From positions 1 to 7,483 of the forward strand of contig CALGZX010000013.1 of the NCBI GenBank assembly GCA_937934165.1: a DNA stretch of 7,483 nt, read 5' to 3'. The notes beneath the pieces were generated by a model. The model did no database searches. It was not told the DNA's origin and worked only from the letters and a program-made list of their open reading frames with translations. The DNA is from an uncultured Collinsella sp. GTDB taxonomy: Bacteria > Actinomycetota > Coriobacteriia > Coriobacteriales > Coriobacteriaceae. Numbering within the stretch: position 1 is the stretch's first letter; every line of letters begins with the position of its first letter. Positions 5,860-7,483 of the stretch are shown here, piece by piece. A program made the position numbers and the translations under genes.

Positions 5860-7311
5860 TTACTCGACCGTATCGACCGTTGCCGCCACGTTGCCGTCCG
5901 CCATGCGCACGCGGATGGCGTCGCCGGGCTTAAAGGTCTTGGCGCTCGTAGCCACACCGTCATCGCTGTACGCGATGGAGTAACCGCGGGCAAGCACCTT
6001 GAGCGGCGACAGGGCATCGAGCGAGGCTGCCGCACGGCCCAAATCGGACGCAGGTTTGTTGAGCATCGTGCGCCCCTGATGCTCCAGGCGGGAACTCGCA
6101 AGCGTGAGCGCATGGCGCTTGCCATCGAGCCCCGAGGTGCTTGCGATCAAGCGCTCGGGCAGACGCTCGAAGTTGGAACGGAAGGCCCCAACCGAACGCG
6201 TTATGGCGCCGGACAGACGATCGGCCGTCAAGGCAAGCTCAAACTCGCGACGCTCAACCATAAACGTTGGGTCGTTGAGGCACGGGCGGCACGCAGCCGC
6301 ATCGAGCACATCGCCCAAGCGAGCCGTATAGGTATCCCAGGCACGGCGACCGCGCTGATCGAGCATCTCCAGGTCGACCTGGGCCGACCCAATAATCGAT
6401 GCCATCGCGGCACCCAGACGCTGATAGCGCGCCTCGAGCACATCGGCCAACTCCGTCATAGCCGGCGCCACCGATTCGGCCGCCGCCGTAGGCGTGGAGG
6501 CGCGACGGTCGCTCACCATGTCGCAAATCGAGGTATCGGGCTCATGGCCAATGCCGGTCACCACGGGCACGGGACAAGCCGCCACCGCGCGGGCAAGCTC
6601 CTCGTCATTAAAGGTCATGAGGTCCTCAAAAGAGCCGCCGCCGCGCACCAGCAAAATACAGTCGGGCGCCGGCGTAATGGCAGCGGCGCGGCGCAGGCCT
6701 TCAATAAGCCCTGCCGGCGCACCCTCGCCCTGGACCTTTGCGCCCACGCAGACGAGCTCGACGAGCGGGTTGCGTCGGCGCAGCGTACGCTTGACGTCGT
6801 CGATTACCGCACCGGAAAGCGAGGTGACGACCGCCACGCGTGAGCAAAACACCGGGATGCGGCGTTTGCGCGCTTCGTCCATCAGGCCCTCGCGGCGTAG
6901 CTTTTCGGCCAACTGAGCCACCTGCTGACGCAGCAAGCCCTCCCCCGCCAGCGAGAACGAGCGGGCGACGAAGCTCATGCGACCCGTAGGCTTGTAGAGA
7001 TTGAAGCTGCCCTTAAAGCTTACCTGCATGCCGTCACGCAGATCGAAGGTGCGCTTAAGGTAGGCGCCCTTCCAGATGATGCAGTCGACGGCGGCCGAGT
7101 CGTCTTTAATCTGGAAGTAACAGTGGCCGCTTCGGGCGTTGGGACCACGGAAACCCGTGACCTCGCCCAAAACGCTCAGTTGCGGAATGGCATCGAGCGC
7201 GCCGGCGGCGATCTCCACCGCCTGGCTCACGCTGAGCTCCTTGCGCTCCTGCTCATCCGAACCGTCAAACTCGGCGGAAACGGCATTGCCGGTTAGATTC
7301 CAGCCTGCCAC
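5860..7311 (-). CDS. xseA: Exodeoxyribonuclease VII large subunit
   Basis: Catalytic subunit of exonuclease VII, cutting single-stranded DNA from both ends in repair and recombination. Layout of the 483 residues: a variable N-terminal extension 1-25; OB-fold for ssDNA 26-115 (LSVSQAVE, LGEVTGF, GHCYFQIKD); catalytic domain about 130-280 with VVTSLSGAVIDD at 161-172, RGGGSFEDLMTFNDE at 223-237 and GIGHEPDTSICDMVSDRRAS at 253-272; a long helical region about 280-430; and the C-terminal segment SPLKVLARGYSIAY at 435-448. Arg223, His256, Asp259 and Asp172 appear to match the residues reported as essential in the E. coli enzyme. The usual TSPTGAAI motif reads TSLSGAVI here. The start is a GTG at 7311 with AAAGGAGG upstream (GGAGG 4 bases before the start). 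It is the first gene of the xseA-xseB operon. Confidence 0.95.
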   Translation of the reverse strand: MAGWNLTGNAVSAEFDGSDEQERKELSVSQAVEIAAGALDAIPQLSVLGEVTGFRGPNARSGHCYFQIKDDSAAVDCIIWKGAYLKRTFDLRDGMQVSFKGSFNLYKPTGRMSFVARSFSLAGEGLLRQQVAQLAEKLRREGLMDEARKRRIPVFCSRVAVVTSLSGAVIDDVKRTLRRRNPLVELVCVGAKVQGEGAPAGLIEGLRRAAAITPAPDCILLVRGGGSFEDLMTFNDEELARAVAACPVPVVTGIGHEPDTSICDMVSDRRASTPTAAAESVAPAMTELADVLEARYQRLGAAMASIIGSAQVDLEMLDQRGRRAWDTYTARLGDVLDAAACRPCLNDPTFMVERREFELALTADRLSGAITRSVGAFRSNFERLPERLIASTSGLDGKRHALTLASSRLEHQGRTMLNKPASDLGRAAASLDALSPLKVLARGYSIAYSDDGVATSAKTFKPGDAIRVRMADGNVAATVDTVE

Positions 7312-7380
7312 GCAGCCTCCTTTCGTTATCGCGCACAGAGGCTCCGACCCCGTGCGAATTTAAGTCCAACACATAGTACA

Positions 7381-7410
7381 GCGCCGCGGGGACACGAATC
7401 CCCGCGGCGC
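7381..7410. other. Perfect 12-bp GC-rich hairpin upstream of xseA
   Basis: GCGCCGCGGGGA (7381-7392) and TCCCCGCGGCGC (7399-7410) are perfect inverted arms around a six-base loop (CACGAA). The hairpin lies 69 bases upstream of the xseA start. Neither strand has a T run after the stem, so it is not a canonical intrinsic terminator. It may end the transcript of a gene beyond the right edge, or act in the xseA leader. On the minus strand the following TACTAT (7378-7373) could be a -10 box for xseA, but its -35 would fall inside the stem. Confidence 0.55.
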
Positions 7411-7483
7411 CCAGCGACCCAATTTGTTAGGCTCTGTTAGACCAGGATTGACATTCCGCCCCGTCATCTTCTTGCGATTGCAC

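Noticed and set aside
5848..6843. Plus-strand open frame of 331 codons opposite xseA
   Set aside because: The composition is Arg/His-rich without motifs, and the opposite strand encodes a complete XseA with all motifs in place.
7448..7476. Perfect plus-strand TTGACA as a -35 box
   Set aside because: At 17-18 bp spacing the sequence is CTTGCG or TTGCGA, with no -10 resemblance, and no plus-strand gene is visible before the window ends.
7427..7483. Possible last 18 codons of an upstream minus-strand gene ending in TAA at 7427-7429
   Set aside because: The frame is open to the window edge, but 18 codons give no recognisable motif. Another minus-strand frame is also open there, so coding cannot be supported.

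Overview
The window looks like chromosomal DNA of a high-GC Gram-positive anaerobe. The acetate kinase, XseA and XseB sequences, the strong GGAGG-type ribosome binding sites and the overall GC (about 65% in the conserved genes) suggest a Coriobacteriia member, possibly Collinsella-like. That taxonomic call is an inference from gene style, not a search result.

Every gene I accept is on the minus strand, so transcription runs from high to low coordinates. From upstream to downstream the order is: xseA and xseB (the two exonuclease VII subunits), a HIT-family phosphohydrolase, a LysR-type regulator broken by a one-base frameshift, a 12-segment MFS transporter, and two tandem paralogous acetate kinase genes. 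xseA, xseB and the HIT gene are 42 and 49 bp apart and could be one operon. A well-formed -10 box inside a dyad in front of the HIT gene suggests it also has its own promoter. Simple hairpin terminators follow the MFS gene and both acetate kinase genes, so these last three are probably separate transcription units.

The LysR and MFS genes have visibly lower GC than the genes on either side and look like an accessory insertion between housekeeping genes. The regulator is split by a run of six G. Removing one G restores a normal 296-residue LysR protein. A 23-bp dyad between it and the transporter could be its operator or part of a terminator.

The two acetate kinases have the same length (392 aa) and are about 60% identical by hand alignment. 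They share departures from the classic family motifs in the acetate pocket, and differ from each other at a phosphate-loop residue. No pta gene is present. This pair is the most interesting biology here, but I see no clear undescribed system. The left 310 bp and right 172 bp hold hairpins but no gene I can support.
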